Shown here: positions 17,075 through 25,404 of the stretch, piece after piece
Layout of the letters: each line of letters opens with the position of its first letter
Position numbering within the stretch: position 1 is the stretch's first letter
From: Bacteroidota bacterium
GTDB taxonomy: Bacteria > Bacteroidota > JABWAT01
Assembly: GCA_017303995.1 (NCBI GenBank)
Contig: JAFLBE010000027.1
Span: 1-55,347, forward strand
DNA: 55,347 nt
Direction of reading: 5' to 3'
Made by a program: the position numbers and the translations under genes
Notes under the pieces: generated by a model
What the model saw: only the letters and a program-made list of their open reading frames with translations
What the model was told of the DNA's origin: nothing
The model's database searches: none

Positions 17075-17992
17075 ATGAAATCAATCATCGTCACCGGTGC
17101 AACCGGGCTTATCGGCTCTGCGGTTGTAAAAGCTCTCAAAGCAAAACACTTTCGGGTTATCGTCTTTAGCCGTGATGCAGATCAGGCAAAAATTCAGGTT
17201 CCAGAAGCTGATCACTGGGTAAAAATGACTTCAAATCTCTCTGATCCGTGGGCCAGTGCGCTAAATGGAAGTTTTGCCGTCATTCATCTGGCTGGCGCTT
17301 CAGTTGCCGGCCGGCGGTGGACTGAAGCCTGGAAAAAGGAAATCAGGGACAGCCGGGTAAACGGAACCCGCCTTCTTGTTGAAGCCATGAAAAAAGCCGA
17401 ACAAAAACCAGAAATTTTTATCTCAGGTTCTGCAATTGGAATCTACGGACCGTCTGATGATCGCCAACTTACAGAATCAGCCCCTGCCGGACATGATTTT
17501 CTTTCAGGTGTTGGGGTTGAGTGGGAAGCTGAATCTTTAAAGGCTGAGAAGCTTGGCATCAGAACCGTGCTGATCAGAACGGGAATTGTTCTGGATCCAA
17601 ATGAAGGCGCCCTGAAGGAAATGATGCTGCCGTTTAAACTTTTTGCCGGCGGACCTGTGCTTCCCGGAACGCAATGGTTTTCCTGGATTCATATTGCTGA
17701 TGAAGTTGGAATCATTCTGCATGCGCTTGAAACGACAACACTTTCAGGCCCCGTAAATGCAACGGCGCCAAATCCGGTATCGATGAAAACCTTTTCTTCA
17801 GTTCTCGGAAAGGTGATGTCCCGCCCATCCTGGTTTCCGGTTCCGGGTTTTATTCTCAGAATTGTAAAGGGTCAGGTTGCCGAAGTTCTCACAACCGGGC
17901 AACGTGTGTTTCCAGAAAAATGTTTGGCGTCAGGTTATCAGTTCAAATTCACAGATTGTGAAAAAGCGCTCCGGAATTTGCTGGGGAAGTGA
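17075..17992 (+). CDS. TIGR01777-family SDR epimerase/NAD-binding protein (YfcH-like)
   Basis: A 305-residue extended short-chain dehydrogenase-like protein. The N-terminal Rossmann motif is VTGATGLIGSAVVKAL (about 5-20, GxTGxIG). The family-typical VIHLAGASVAGRRWTEAWKK (about 70-90) and SRVNGTRLLVEAM follow, then FISGSAIGIYG (about 111-121) and the FSWIHIADEVG segment (about 207-217). This matches the YfcH/TIGR01777 group, related to plant SulA/GC1 proteins; substrate is unknown. It lies 53 bases before a methyltransferase gene, possibly in the same transcript. Confidence 0.9.
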   Translation: MKSIIVTGATGLIGSAVVKALKAKHFRVIVFSRDADQAKIQVPEADHWVKMTSNLSDPWASALNGSFAVIHLAGASVAGRRWTEAWKKEIRDSRVNGTRLLVEAMKKAEQKPEIFISGSAIGIYGPSDDRQLTESAPAGHDFLSGVGVEWEAESLKAEKLGIRTVLIRTGIVLDPNEGALKEMMLPFKLFAGGPVLPGTQWFSWIHIADEVGIILHALETTTLSGPVNATAPNPVSMKTFSSVLGKVMSRPSWFPVPGFILRIVKGQVAEVLTTGQRVFPEKCLASGYQFKFTDCEKALRNLLGK

Positions 17993-18045
17993 CATTTGGC
18001 AGGATTTCAGGTGTCTGAAGTTGGGTTACGGCGGGTTGATTAAAT

Positions 18046-18660
18046 TTGAACTTATTTCCTGAGGTCCATATCAAAATTTACAGAACTTATATTTATCCGC
18101 GTCTCGAATGGTTGGTTTCACTCAAGTTCAATCATCTTCGACAAGAAGTTCTTTCTGGACTAAAAGGAACTGTTCTCGAGCCTGGAATCGGTCACGGACT
18201 CAATCTTGCCCACTATCCGCCAGAAGTGCAGATTGTTATTGGTGTTGATCCGTCTGCCGGAATGAAAATCCTGCTTGATAAAACAATTAAAAGTCTAAAA
18301 GTTTCTCCTGAAGTGGTTCATTACCAAACCGGGGCAGAAAGGTTACATGCTCTTCAGGATCACTCAGTTGATGCTGTCGTTTTATTTTTAACACTTTGTT
18401 CGGTTACCAGTCCGAAAGAAGTGCTGTCAGAAATTTACCGGGTTTTAAAACCGGGAGGCGAACTCCGGTTTTTTGAACATGTTCAGGCGGAAGGGAAAAT
18501 GACACGATGGTTTTTTTCCGGAATTCATCCGGTTTGGAAATTGGCAGCAGCCGGGTGTCATCTGAACCGGGAAACTGAGCAGGATATCCGGAATGCCGGA
18601 TTTGAAATAACATCCCTGAGAAAAAAAGGAATTTTAATTCTCGGATCAGCAAAAAAATAA
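18046..18660 (+). CDS. Class I SAM-dependent methyltransferase (METTL7-like)
   Basis: A 204-residue methyltransferase. Motif I is VLEPGIGHGLNLAHY (about 45-59), with the acidic end of strand 2 at VIGVDPSAGM, motif post-II at VDAVVLFLTLCSV and the motif-IV-like region YRVLKPGGELRFFEHV (about 133-148). The N-terminal IYRTYIYPRLEWL and overall length resemble METTL7/thiol methyltransferase-like proteins; the substrate is unknown. The only in-frame start before the conserved domain is TTG at 18046, because an in-frame TGA occurs at 18037. So this gene appears to use a TTG start. Confidence 0.88.
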   Translation: MNLFPEVHIKIYRTYIYPRLEWLVSLKFNHLRQEVLSGLKGTVLEPGIGHGLNLAHYPPEVQIVIGVDPSAGMKILLDKTIKSLKVSPEVVHYQTGAERLHALQDHSVDAVVLFLTLCSVTSPKEVLSEIYRVLKPGGELRFFEHVQAEGKMTRWFFSGIHPVWKLAAAGCHLNRETEQDIRNAGFEITSLRKKGILILGSAKK

Positions 18661-18742
18661 AAAGTTGAATTCTGATTTCAGAATAAACATATTCAAGCAA
18701 CCTTTACGATTTTGTTTTATGAATATTTTGTATTTGAAATTT

Positions 18743-18826
18743 GTGACCCGTAATAAGTAACCCGTAATATGTAATTCTTAACCTGTGATCTGGTTTCTGT
18801 CCCTTGTCACTCGTCCCCTGTCCCTG
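18743..18826. repeat. Twelve-unit heptad array
   Basis: Exactly 84 bases split into twelve 7-base units without indels: GTGACCC GTAATAA, GTAACCC GTAATAT, GTAATTC TTAACCT, GTGATCT GGTTTCT, GTCCCTT GTCACTC, GTCCCCT GTCCCTG. Unit sequence drifts strongly, but GT at positions 1-2 is kept in most units. It lies between the methyltransferase and the sigma factor. Confidence 0.85.
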
Positions 18827-18942
18827 ATTAACCCTTTCCCCAAAGGGCACAAATCAATGACTTTAAACCTAAACTGAAACAAGGGTATCTAAACCTCCGT
18901 TATACGCGTTGGAACTTTTACTTTCATGAATCGACAAAAAGC

Positions 18943-19614
18943 ATGAATAACGAAATTAAACACGACGGGAAGGATTTACCCATGGATGCACGTGCAGCCG
19001 TTTTGGATGAACCCATCAGTTATGAGAACAGTCCGGATTATGAATTGGCCATTGCCTGTCAGTCGGGCGATAGAAAAGCCTTTCAGCGACTGGTTCGTCA
19101 GTATCAGGAAAAAGTGAGAGGCCTGGTTTACTCCATTCTTTCAGATCCCGATACCATGGATGATCTGGTTCAGGAAATTTTCATTAAAGTTTACACCTCA
19201 ATCAACCGGTTTGAACACCGTTCCAACCTTGGTACCTGGATTTACCGCATTGCAGTTAATCACTGCCGTGATGAAATCAGACGTCGCCGGGTCCGCCGTT
19301 TTTTCAGTATGGAAAAAATGGAACTCGACCCCATGGAAATGAGCCCCACGGCAGACAAAGCGCTTCTGAAAAAAGAGCGGATTGAACTGGTAAGGTGGGG
19401 ACTTTCAAAAGTATCTGAGAAACACCGGACGATTATTGTGTTGCGTGATTTTGAAGATATGAGTTATGAACAAATTGCCGAAGTTCTAAATCTCGAACTC
19501 GGAACTGTAAAATCCAGATTGAACCGTGCCCGTCTTGCCCTGAAAGACGTTATTTCTCCTTTCTGGCACCAGGAATCACTAAACGATGCTGAACACGAAA
19601 ATGAATCCATGTAA
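18943..19614 (+). CDS. ECF-type RNA polymerase sigma factor
   Basis: A 223-residue sigma-70 family protein of the extracytoplasmic-function type. Region 2 runs about 45-120 (FQRLVRQYQEKVRGL, then DLVQEIFIKVYTSINRF and LGTWIYRIAVNHCRDEIRRR), and region 4 about 160-205 (KHRTIIVLRDFEDMSYEQIA, then LGTVKSRLNRAR). An acidic leader of about 40 residues precedes region 2. The next gene encodes a zinc-finger anti-sigma factor and overlaps this one by 29 bases, the standard pairing for envelope-stress regulons. It heads a run of six tightly spaced genes that ends with argS, so the sigma factor may be autoregulated with housekeeping genes downstream. Confidence 0.95.
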   Translation: MNNEIKHDGKDLPMDARAAVLDEPISYENSPDYELAIACQSGDRKAFQRLVRQYQEKVRGLVYSILSDPDTMDDLVQEIFIKVYTSINRFEHRSNLGTWIYRIAVNHCRDEIRRRRVRRFFSMEKMELDPMEMSPTADKALLKKERIELVRWGLSKVSEKHRTIIVLRDFEDMSYEQIAEVLNLELGTVKSRLNRARLALKDVISPFWHQESLNDAEHENESM

Positions 19615-20980
19615 AAACTTTCAGGATGAGCTTGATCCGTATCTTGACGGAGAGCTCAACCCGGAATCAGCCGAAAAGGTAGAATCCCATCTGCCTGGTT
19701 GCGAAGGTTGCCGGGAATATGTTTCCTTTCAAAAATCCCTCCTGACAGGAATCAAAGAAGACTGGAAAAAGGATGTCCCTTCTAATCCTTATTTCTATGC
19801 AGGTCTGATGGAAAAAATTGACCGGCAGCCTGCAGGTCCTCAACTTAGCTGGGGCAAACTTGCATTTGCAGGTTCCGCCCTGATGATCGTTGGTGTTTTT
19901 GTCTTCTTTTCGGTTTCAAACAAACCCCAAACTGAACCCACTCAGGAAATTGTTTCTTCTGCTCAGCCGGCTTCTTCTGCTCAACCACTGATTACCGGAC
20001 TCAAATCTTCAGATATGCTTGCTTTTCTTTATCAAGAGATGGTTCCGGTTGATCCTGCAAGAACAGAATATGTTCGCCTTGTCACGGGTGATGATGGCAG
20101 GCCAGGCCTTCTGGTTTCTGCATCCGACGAAAAAACCGAAACAATTTACCTTCAGCTTTCCGGTATGGCTGACCAGTTTTTTCCTTCTGAAAGAGAAGCT
20201 GAAATCAATTCTCAACTTCAGAAATTTGCCGGAATTCTCTGTGGTGGTATTCTGGTTGACAGAAAAGGGCAACTCCTGGTTGATCCGTCTGTTTATCAAC
20301 TGAAAGAAAAAATTCAGCAAAAACTGGCTGGTTTACTTGGTGGAAAAGTAAATGAAAATCTGAAAAATGCACTTGCCGTCTTAACTGGAAAAGAATCTGG
20401 CCTGGTCAAAACTTCGTTAATGATTTCATTTCCTGAACGTACTGATCTGGTAAAAGTTTCTTCTTCTGACGAAAATGAATATGCCCTGATTTCGGTTGAT
20501 GCTTTTACAGTGAGAAGTTTGCGTCAGGCAGTTCCTCGGTTTTCCCGGCTGGTTCCGGGCGAATTTCAAGCTGGAGCTGAACCGTCTTACGCGGTTGTTG
20601 AAACTCAAAAGCGGTTGTTTACGCCATCCCAACCAGGTGTAGTTTCGGTTGCATCAAATTCCCCCAAAAAGGAAACCGGTTTAACCCTTGTTGAAGCCAA
20701 TCAACTTCTCTTTTCGCTCAGAAACGGGTTAAAGCCAGAAGAAGTGCTTGCTAAAAAAGCCGCGTTGGATGAAGCTTTTAATCAATATCTGAAAGACACA
20801 CAGGAGCTTGCCAAGCAGGTTAAACTGCAACGGGAACAAAGTGCAGGTTTCAAGGTATATGTTCCCAATTCAGGCGGAGTAAAGGTTGTTGGATTCGGTT
20901 CTTCGAATCGGGAGCCCGATTCGCTGAAAAAGAAAGCTTCCAAAAAGGAGAACGGTACTACGACCCTTGATAATGAGTAA
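19586..20980 (+). CDS. Zinc-finger (zf-HC2) anti-sigma factor, long form
   Basis: A 464-residue protein starting with a zf-HC2 anti-sigma zinc-finger domain (about 8-45: Cys, DPYLDGELNPESAEKVESHL, then CEGC, giving the HxxxCxxC pattern). One membrane helix (about 87-108) follows. A periplasmic region of about 350 residues, much longer than in typical RsiW/RseA proteins, has no recognised domain; near its C-terminus is a charged helical stretch (about 385-425). ATG at 19586 and at 19601 are both possible; both overlap the sigma gene. The likely role is to hold the sigma factor at the membrane and release it on an envelope signal sensed by the large periplasmic part. Confidence 0.88.
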   Translation: MLNTKMNPCKNFQDELDPYLDGELNPESAEKVESHLPGCEGCREYVSFQKSLLTGIKEDWKKDVPSNPYFYAGLMEKIDRQPAGPQLSWGKLAFAGSALMIVGVFVFFSVSNKPQTEPTQEIVSSAQPASSAQPLITGLKSSDMLAFLYQEMVPVDPARTEYVRLVTGDDGRPGLLVSASDEKTETIYLQLSGMADQFFPSEREAEINSQLQKFAGILCGGILVDRKGQLLVDPSVYQLKEKIQQKLAGLLGGKVNENLKNALAVLTGKESGLVKTSLMISFPERTDLVKVSSSDENEYALISVDAFTVRSLRQAVPRFSRLVPGEFQAGAEPSYAVVETQKRLFTPSQPGVVSVASNSPKKETGLTLVEANQLLFSLRNGLKPEEVLAKKAALDEAFNQYLKDTQELAKQVKLQREQSAGFKVYVPNSGGVKVVGFGSSNREPDSLKKKASKKENGTTTLDNE

Positions 20981-21029
20981 ATCTGCGTAACTCTTGAAAA
21001 TTGGTAACAAATCTGCTAACTTGTACATC

Positions 21030-21533
21030 ATGAAATTCCAGACAACTCTACTTTTCATATTGCTGATGTCTTTTACTGTTGAAGCACAACGGGTTAATAA
21101 CCCGCCCGCCATGACAGGACCGACTGTATTTCGTCCATCTGCAGGCGGTTTAAACCTTTTGGATATGAACAGATTGCAAATGCATCACAGTTATTCATTT
21201 GGCGTTTCATCGTTCGGTGGCGGAAATACTTTTTCTGAAGGATTGTACACGAATACACTGATTTATAATTTTCAGGCGCCGGTTGTCATGCGCATGGATG
21301 TTGGTGTTGCTCATGATCCGTTTGGAACCCAGACTTTTGGTCCTCAGCAAAAAAGTGCACAGATTTATCTTCAAAATTTGAGCCTTCAGTACCGCCCCGC
21401 AGAAAATATGTTGGTCACTTTTGCATTCAGTCAGTATCCCGGTAGCAATTCCATGTTCACAAACAGATATAGCCCATATAGTTTGATGGACTCAATGGAT
21501 CCCTGGAACCGGTATTATGGTTATTGGCGTTAA
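21030..21533 (+). CDS. Unknown small secreted protein
   Basis: A 167-residue exported protein. The ATG at 21030 directly precedes a clear signal peptide (MKFQTTLLFILLMSF, then VEAQ); the frame is open to a TTG at 20994, but that start would bury the signal. The mature part contains strand-like segments with Phe/Tyr/Gly (HHSYSFGVSSFGGGNTFSEG, VVMRMDVGVAHDPFG, NLSLQYRPAENMLVTFAFS) and a Tyr/Met/Ser-rich tail, compatible with a small barrel or surface protein. It lies between the anti-sigma gene and the LytR_C gene, overlapping the latter by one base (TAATG). No family recognised. Confidence 0.7.
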   Translation: MKFQTTLLFILLMSFTVEAQRVNNPPAMTGPTVFRPSAGGLNLLDMNRLQMHHSYSFGVSSFGGGNTFSEGLYTNTLIYNFQAPVVMRMDVGVAHDPFGTQTFGPQQKSAQIYLQNLSLQYRPAENMLVTFAFSQYPGSNSMFTNRYSPYSLMDSMDPWNRYYGYWR

Positions 21534-22039
21534 TGTCTGAAGACCAGGATCTGACCCCTCAACCCGAACTTCCGAAGCCGGATTTCTTCCCGGAACCCAA
21601 ACGACCCTGGATTGTAAACGCCACCTTGGGTGTTGCAGTTTTGCTTTGCCTGTTTTTTGTGGTTTCACTGGCGATCCGGTTTATGAATCCGCCTTCCGAT
21701 CCGTCAAGATTGGATCCTGAAAAAATTGACCCCAAACTGGTCATTCAGATTCAGGTACTTAACGGAAACGGAATCCCCAAACTTACTGATCAGGCCATTG
21801 CTTTTCTCCGGCAACAAGGTTTTGACGTAGTTGAAAAGGGAAATTACTCTTCATTTAACACTGAAAATACGGTTGTGCTTGACCGGATTGGTGATAAAGC
21901 TGCCGCCAAAAAACTGGCCGATGTTCTGGGACTTCCATCCGGAAGAATTCTCACCCAGATCAGTTACGAATATTATGCCGATCTGACTCTGGTCATCGGA
22001 AAAGATTATAAAATTTTAGCCCCATTTAATAAAAAATGA
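21533..22039 (+). CDS. LytR_C-domain membrane protein
   Basis: A 168-residue protein with a Pro-rich acidic N-terminus (about 1-22), one membrane helix (about 27-49) and a C-terminal LytR_C domain (about 68-160) with IQVLNGNGIPKLTDQAIAFL, GFDVVEKGNYSSF, the DRIGDKAAAKKLADVLG helix and a terminal DLTLVIGKDY strand. LytR_C occurs alone or at the end of LCP cell-wall ligases; stand-alone forms are often found beside rsfS and related genes in FCB bacteria. ATG at 21533 overlaps the preceding stop and is preferred to the upstream TTG at 21524. It overlaps rsfS by 4 bases. Confidence 0.85.
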   Translation: MSEDQDLTPQPELPKPDFFPEPKRPWIVNATLGVAVLLCLFFVVSLAIRFMNPPSDPSRLDPEKIDPKLVIQIQVLNGNGIPKLTDQAIAFLRQQGFDVVEKGNYSSFNTENTVVLDRIGDKAAAKKLADVLGLPSGRILTQISYEYYADLTLVIGKDYKILAPFNKK

Positions 22040-22467
22040 ACGAACCTAAGCCTTTAAAAAAACAAAAACGCACCACAACTGCTGACGAAGCAAAAAAGTA
22101 TGCAATTCTTGCCGCCACAGCTTCCCTCAATAAAAAAGCACTCGATGTAAAAATCATGGCACTGAAAGGTGTTACTGATTTTGCCGACTATTTCGTTGTC
22201 TGTACTGCCGAATCTGATACCCAGGTAAAGGCCATTGCAGATTCCGTTGAAGTGGGTCTTGAGCAAAATGGCTGGCGTGCCTGGCATGTTGAAGGAACCC
22301 AGAATATGAAGTGGGTTTTACTTGATTATGTTGACGTGGTTGTTCACGTTTTCCACAAAGATGCCCGTGAATTCTATGGTCTCGATCGCCTTTGGGGTGA
22401 TGCACCTTTTGAAACAGTGACTGATACACCTGCCGGACTCGTTTTTACTCCTTCCTCTGCAGAATAA
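22036..22467 (+). CDS. rsfS: Ribosome silencing factor RsfS
   Basis: A 143-residue RsfS (RsfA/YbeB/Iojap) protein. Typical features are YAILAATASLNKKALDVKIM (about 22-41), GVTDFADYFVVCTAESDTQVKAIADSV in the central nucleotidyltransferase-like fold, the GWRAWHVEG strand, and WVLLDYVDVVVHVFHKDAREFYGLDRLWGDA near the C-terminus. RsfS binds ribosomal protein uL14 on the 50S subunit and blocks subunit joining during starvation. It overlaps the LytR_C gene by 4 bases (ATGA) and argS starts 3 bases after its stop, so translation is likely coupled. Confidence 0.96.
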   Translation: MNEPKPLKKQKRTTTADEAKKYAILAATASLNKKALDVKIMALKGVTDFADYFVVCTAESDTQVKAIADSVEVGLEQNGWRAWHVEGTQNMKWVLLDYVDVVVHVFHKDAREFYGLDRLWGDAPFETVTDTPAGLVFTPSSAE

Positions 22468-22470
22468 AAC

Positions 22471-24108
22471 ATGAAAACTTTTTTGAAGTCCCATCTGGAG
22501 CAAGCTCTGGCCAAAGCCGGTATGAGCTTCCTTCCTGAAGACATTTATTTCGAAATTCCCAAAAATCAGGATCATGGTGATCTTTCAACCAATGTAGCTT
22601 TTACATTGGCCAAACGAGCCAAAGCAAATCCGCGGGCGGTTGCCCAGCAGATTCTCGATTTACTTTCCATTCCTGAAGAACTTGTCGAAAAGCCTGAGAT
22701 TGCAGGCCCGGGATTCATCAATTTTAAGTTCAAGCCAGCGTATTTTATTTCTGAAGTTGGTGCCCTTCTGAAAACCGGTTCAACGTATGGCCGCCATGAA
22801 GTTGGCAAGGGTCAGCGGGTGATGGTTGAGTTTGTTTCTGCAAATCCAACTGGTCCGCTTACGATTGGTCACGGCAGGCAGGCAGTTTTGGGCGATACCA
22901 TTGCCAATTTGATGGAATGGCTGGGTTACGAAGTTGTGCGTGAATATTATTTCAACAATGCCGGTCGTCAGATGCGGGTTTTGGGAGATTCTGTCCGGCT
23001 GAGATATCTCGAAGAGTTTGGCGAAAAGATTGAGTTTCCCCAAGATTATTATCAGGGTGAATACATTCGTGATATTGCCCGTGAAATGATTAAAGAACAC
23101 GGCGATTCTTTGAGGGGTTCTGATGATGTGATTCCGTTCAAGGATAAAGCTGAAGCTGTTATTTTTGAAGATATTAAAAATTCATGCCGTCGTCTTGGCA
23201 TCAACCATGATGTTTATTACAATGAAAATTCGCTGTATGAAAATGGACATGTTGATGAATCACTGGCGTTACTCAGAGAAAAAGGCGTCACTTACGATAA
23301 AGATGGTGCCGTTTGGTTCAAAACGACTGATTTTGGAAATGAGCAGGATAAAGTTCTGGTAAAAAGCACGGGTGAGCCTACTTACCGGTTACCTGATATT
23401 GCTTACCACATCCAAAAGTTCAAGCGTGGATTTGACAAAGTCGTAGATATTTTCGGATCAGATCACATTGCTACCTATCCTGACGTTTTGCTTGCCCTGA
23501 AAATTCTGGGTTACGATCCGGCAATGATTACAGTTCTTATTCACCAGTTTGTGACCGTAACGCAAGCCGGCGAAATAGTAAAAATGTCGACCCGGAAAGC
23601 GAATTTTATTACCCTGGACTGGCTGACTGATGAAGCAGGCGCGGATGTGGTGAGATTTTTCTTCCTGATGAGATCAATGGGTGCACACCTTAATTTTGAT
23701 CTGGATCTTGCGAAAAAAGAAACGGATGAAAATCCGGTTTTCTATCTTCAATATGCTCATGCCCGTATTGCCTCAATTGTCAGAAAAGCGGAAGATGCTG
23801 CCGAGTTGAAATATTCTGATTCGGTGGATTTAAGTCCGCTTGGGAATGCTGATGAACTGGATCTGATCAGGTTATTGCTTCAGTTCCCTGAAACTGTTCT
23901 GCTTACCGCAACCCACTATGAACCACACCGCCTGATTGTGTATCTGAATGAAGTGGCTACCCAATTCCACAAGTTTTATCATTCGAATTACGTTATTGGT
24001 GTTGGAAAAGAACTCGGGAATGCCCGGTTGGCACTATGTGTTGCCACAAAAACTGTTCTGAAAAACGGATTTGATATTCTGGGAATTTCGGCACCCGAAA
24101 GAATGTAA
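22471..24108 (+). CDS. argS: Arginyl-tRNA synthetase
   Basis: A 545-residue class I aminoacyl-tRNA synthetase that attaches arginine to its tRNA. An N-terminal Arg-S additional domain (about 1-90, including NQDHGDLSTNVAFTLAKRA) precedes the HIGH-type motif NPTGPLTIGHGRQA (about 127-140), then HIATYPDVLLALKILGYDP, the KMSKS-equivalent VKMSTRKANFITL (about 370-382), and a DALR anticodon-binding domain at the C-terminus (QYAHARIASIVRKA onward). Length matches the family. It is the last gene of the sigma/anti-sigma/rsfS run and is followed by a hairpin at 24118. Confidence 0.97.
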   Translation: MKTFLKSHLEQALAKAGMSFLPEDIYFEIPKNQDHGDLSTNVAFTLAKRAKANPRAVAQQILDLLSIPEELVEKPEIAGPGFINFKFKPAYFISEVGALLKTGSTYGRHEVGKGQRVMVEFVSANPTGPLTIGHGRQAVLGDTIANLMEWLGYEVVREYYFNNAGRQMRVLGDSVRLRYLEEFGEKIEFPQDYYQGEYIRDIAREMIKEHGDSLRGSDDVIPFKDKAEAVIFEDIKNSCRRLGINHDVYYNENSLYENGHVDESLALLREKGVTYDKDGAVWFKTTDFGNEQDKVLVKSTGEPTYRLPDIAYHIQKFKRGFDKVVDIFGSDHIATYPDVLLALKILGYDPAMITVLIHQFVTVTQAGEIVKMSTRKANFITLDWLTDEAGADVVRFFFLMRSMGAHLNFDLDLAKKETDENPVFYLQYAHARIASIVRKAEDAAELKYSDSVDLSPLGNADELDLIRLLLQFPETVLLTATHYEPHRLIVYLNEVATQFHKFYHSNYVIGVGKELGNARLALCVATKTVLKNGFDILGISAPERM

Positions 24109-24117
24109 CCCCTTTGA

Positions 24118-24152
24118 CAAGAATGACCGGGTTTCAGACCCGGTTCTTCTTG
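24118..24152 (+). terminator. Hairpin terminator after argS
   Basis: ACCGGGT-TTCAG-ACCCGGT forms the core stem, extended outside by CAAGAA and TTCTTG, ten bases after the argS stop. The T-rich tail is weak (TGTGGTTTTG), so termination may need Rho. Confidence 0.65.
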
Positions 24153-24368
24153 TGGTTTTGAACCTGCCCGCCATCTCTCTAATCACAATCTCTCTTTCTG
24201 TATTACAATTCAGGTAATCCTTTCATCGAATCGAAGAATTTACTCCCCAAATACCCCCATCTTACATTAGAATTTAACTTGCCTTACAAGATTTTACCAA
24301 CTCTTACACCAGAGCAACATGGCTGACTTTTTAAAGGGATAATTTTGTTACCAGAAAAGCAGGGGAAG

Positions 24369-25403
24369 ATGCAACATTTTCTGGTTTTATTTGGTTTTTT
24401 GCTGATTTCATCAGAATTCTGTTCTGCACAGGAGTGGAAACTCATTGCTGACCTGAAAGGAAAATGGAAATTTCAGCTGGGTGATGACTCTTCATGGGTT
24501 TCTCCAGGTTACAATGATACCCGATGGACCGAAATTTCTGTTCCCGGTGAATGGGAAGATCAGGGTTATCCAGGTTATGACGGTTTCGCGTGGTACCGCA
24601 AGAAATTTATCCTTCCGAAAAATCTTTCCACCCAAAGATTGTATCTCCATCTTGGCTATATCGATGACGTAAGTGAAGTCTTCCTGAACGGCAGGAAAAT
24701 TGGTGCGGAAGGATCATTCCCCCCAGATTTTAACACCGCCTTTAACACCTACCAAAAAATTGTTATTCATCCCGAATATTTAAATCCAAACGGAGAAAAT
24801 GTTCTTGCAATCCGTGTTTTTGATGATCAGATTTCTGGCGGATTTATCTCAGGAAAAGTTGGTTTCTATGAGCGGGAAGGTGAAATCATTCCTGATTTTA
24901 ATCTTCAGGGCAAGTGGAAGTTTAAAGCAGGAGACGGACTCAACCGGAAAGATCAGGTTCTCACTGAAAATGGCTGGAAAGAAGTTTTTGTTCCCGCACT
25001 TTGGGAAACTCAGGGATTTACCAATTATAATGGGATTGGTTGGTACCGACTAGAATTTAAAGCACCAGAGAAACTGATAAGTGAGCCCCTTGTATTATTA
25101 CTTGGCAGGATTGATGATGTTGACGAAACCTTTTTAAACGGCTGTTTTCTTGGCAGAACCGGTAAAATCGGGAATGATTCCCAGATCAATGATGAATTTC
25201 GGGTCTTACGTGCATATCTGATTCCACCCGGCTCATTAACTGCAGACAAGGCTAACGTCATTGCAGTCCGGGTTTATGACAATTACCTCAATGGCGGAAT
25301 TTATGATGGCCCCGTCGGTCTCATTACACTTGAAAATTTTCGCAGTTGGGCTCAAAAAGGCAAAGCTTCAGATAAAAGCAAATGGGGTTTTCTTTTTCAG
25401 TAA
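24369..25403 (+). CDS. Secreted protein with two tandem GH2-type sugar-binding jelly rolls
   Basis: A 344-residue exported protein: signal peptide (1-20, CSA) and two homologous domains (about 24-185 and 188-335). Each starts LKGKWKFQLGDD / LQGKWKFKAGDG and has PGEWEDQGYPGYDGFAWYR / PALWETQGFTNYNGIGWYR, then YLHLGYIDDVSEVFLNG / VLLLGRIDDVDETFLNG and an AIRVFDDQISGGF / AVRVYDNYLNGGI strand. This is the galactose-binding-like fold of glycoside hydrolase family 2 N-termini and sialate esterases, but no catalytic domain follows. The ATG at 24369 with AGGGGAAG before it is preferred over the TTG at 24345. Its stop is one base from the convergent gene. Confidence 0.85.
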   Translation: MQHFLVLFGFLLISSEFCSAQEWKLIADLKGKWKFQLGDDSSWVSPGYNDTRWTEISVPGEWEDQGYPGYDGFAWYRKKFILPKNLSTQRLYLHLGYIDDVSEVFLNGRKIGAEGSFPPDFNTAFNTYQKIVIHPEYLNPNGENVLAIRVFDDQISGGFISGKVGFYEREGEIIPDFNLQGKWKFKAGDGLNRKDQVLTENGWKEVFVPALWETQGFTNYNGIGWYRLEFKAPEKLISEPLVLLLGRIDDVDETFLNGCFLGRTGKIGNDSQINDEFRVLRAYLIPPGSLTADKANVIAVRVYDNYLNGGIYDGPVGLITLENFRSWAQKGKASDKSKWGFLFQ

Positions 25404-25404
25404 G

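Noticed and set aside
18743-18826. Possible CRISPR array
   Set aside because: Units are 7 bases with no spacers and no cas genes are present; this is a heptad tandem array.
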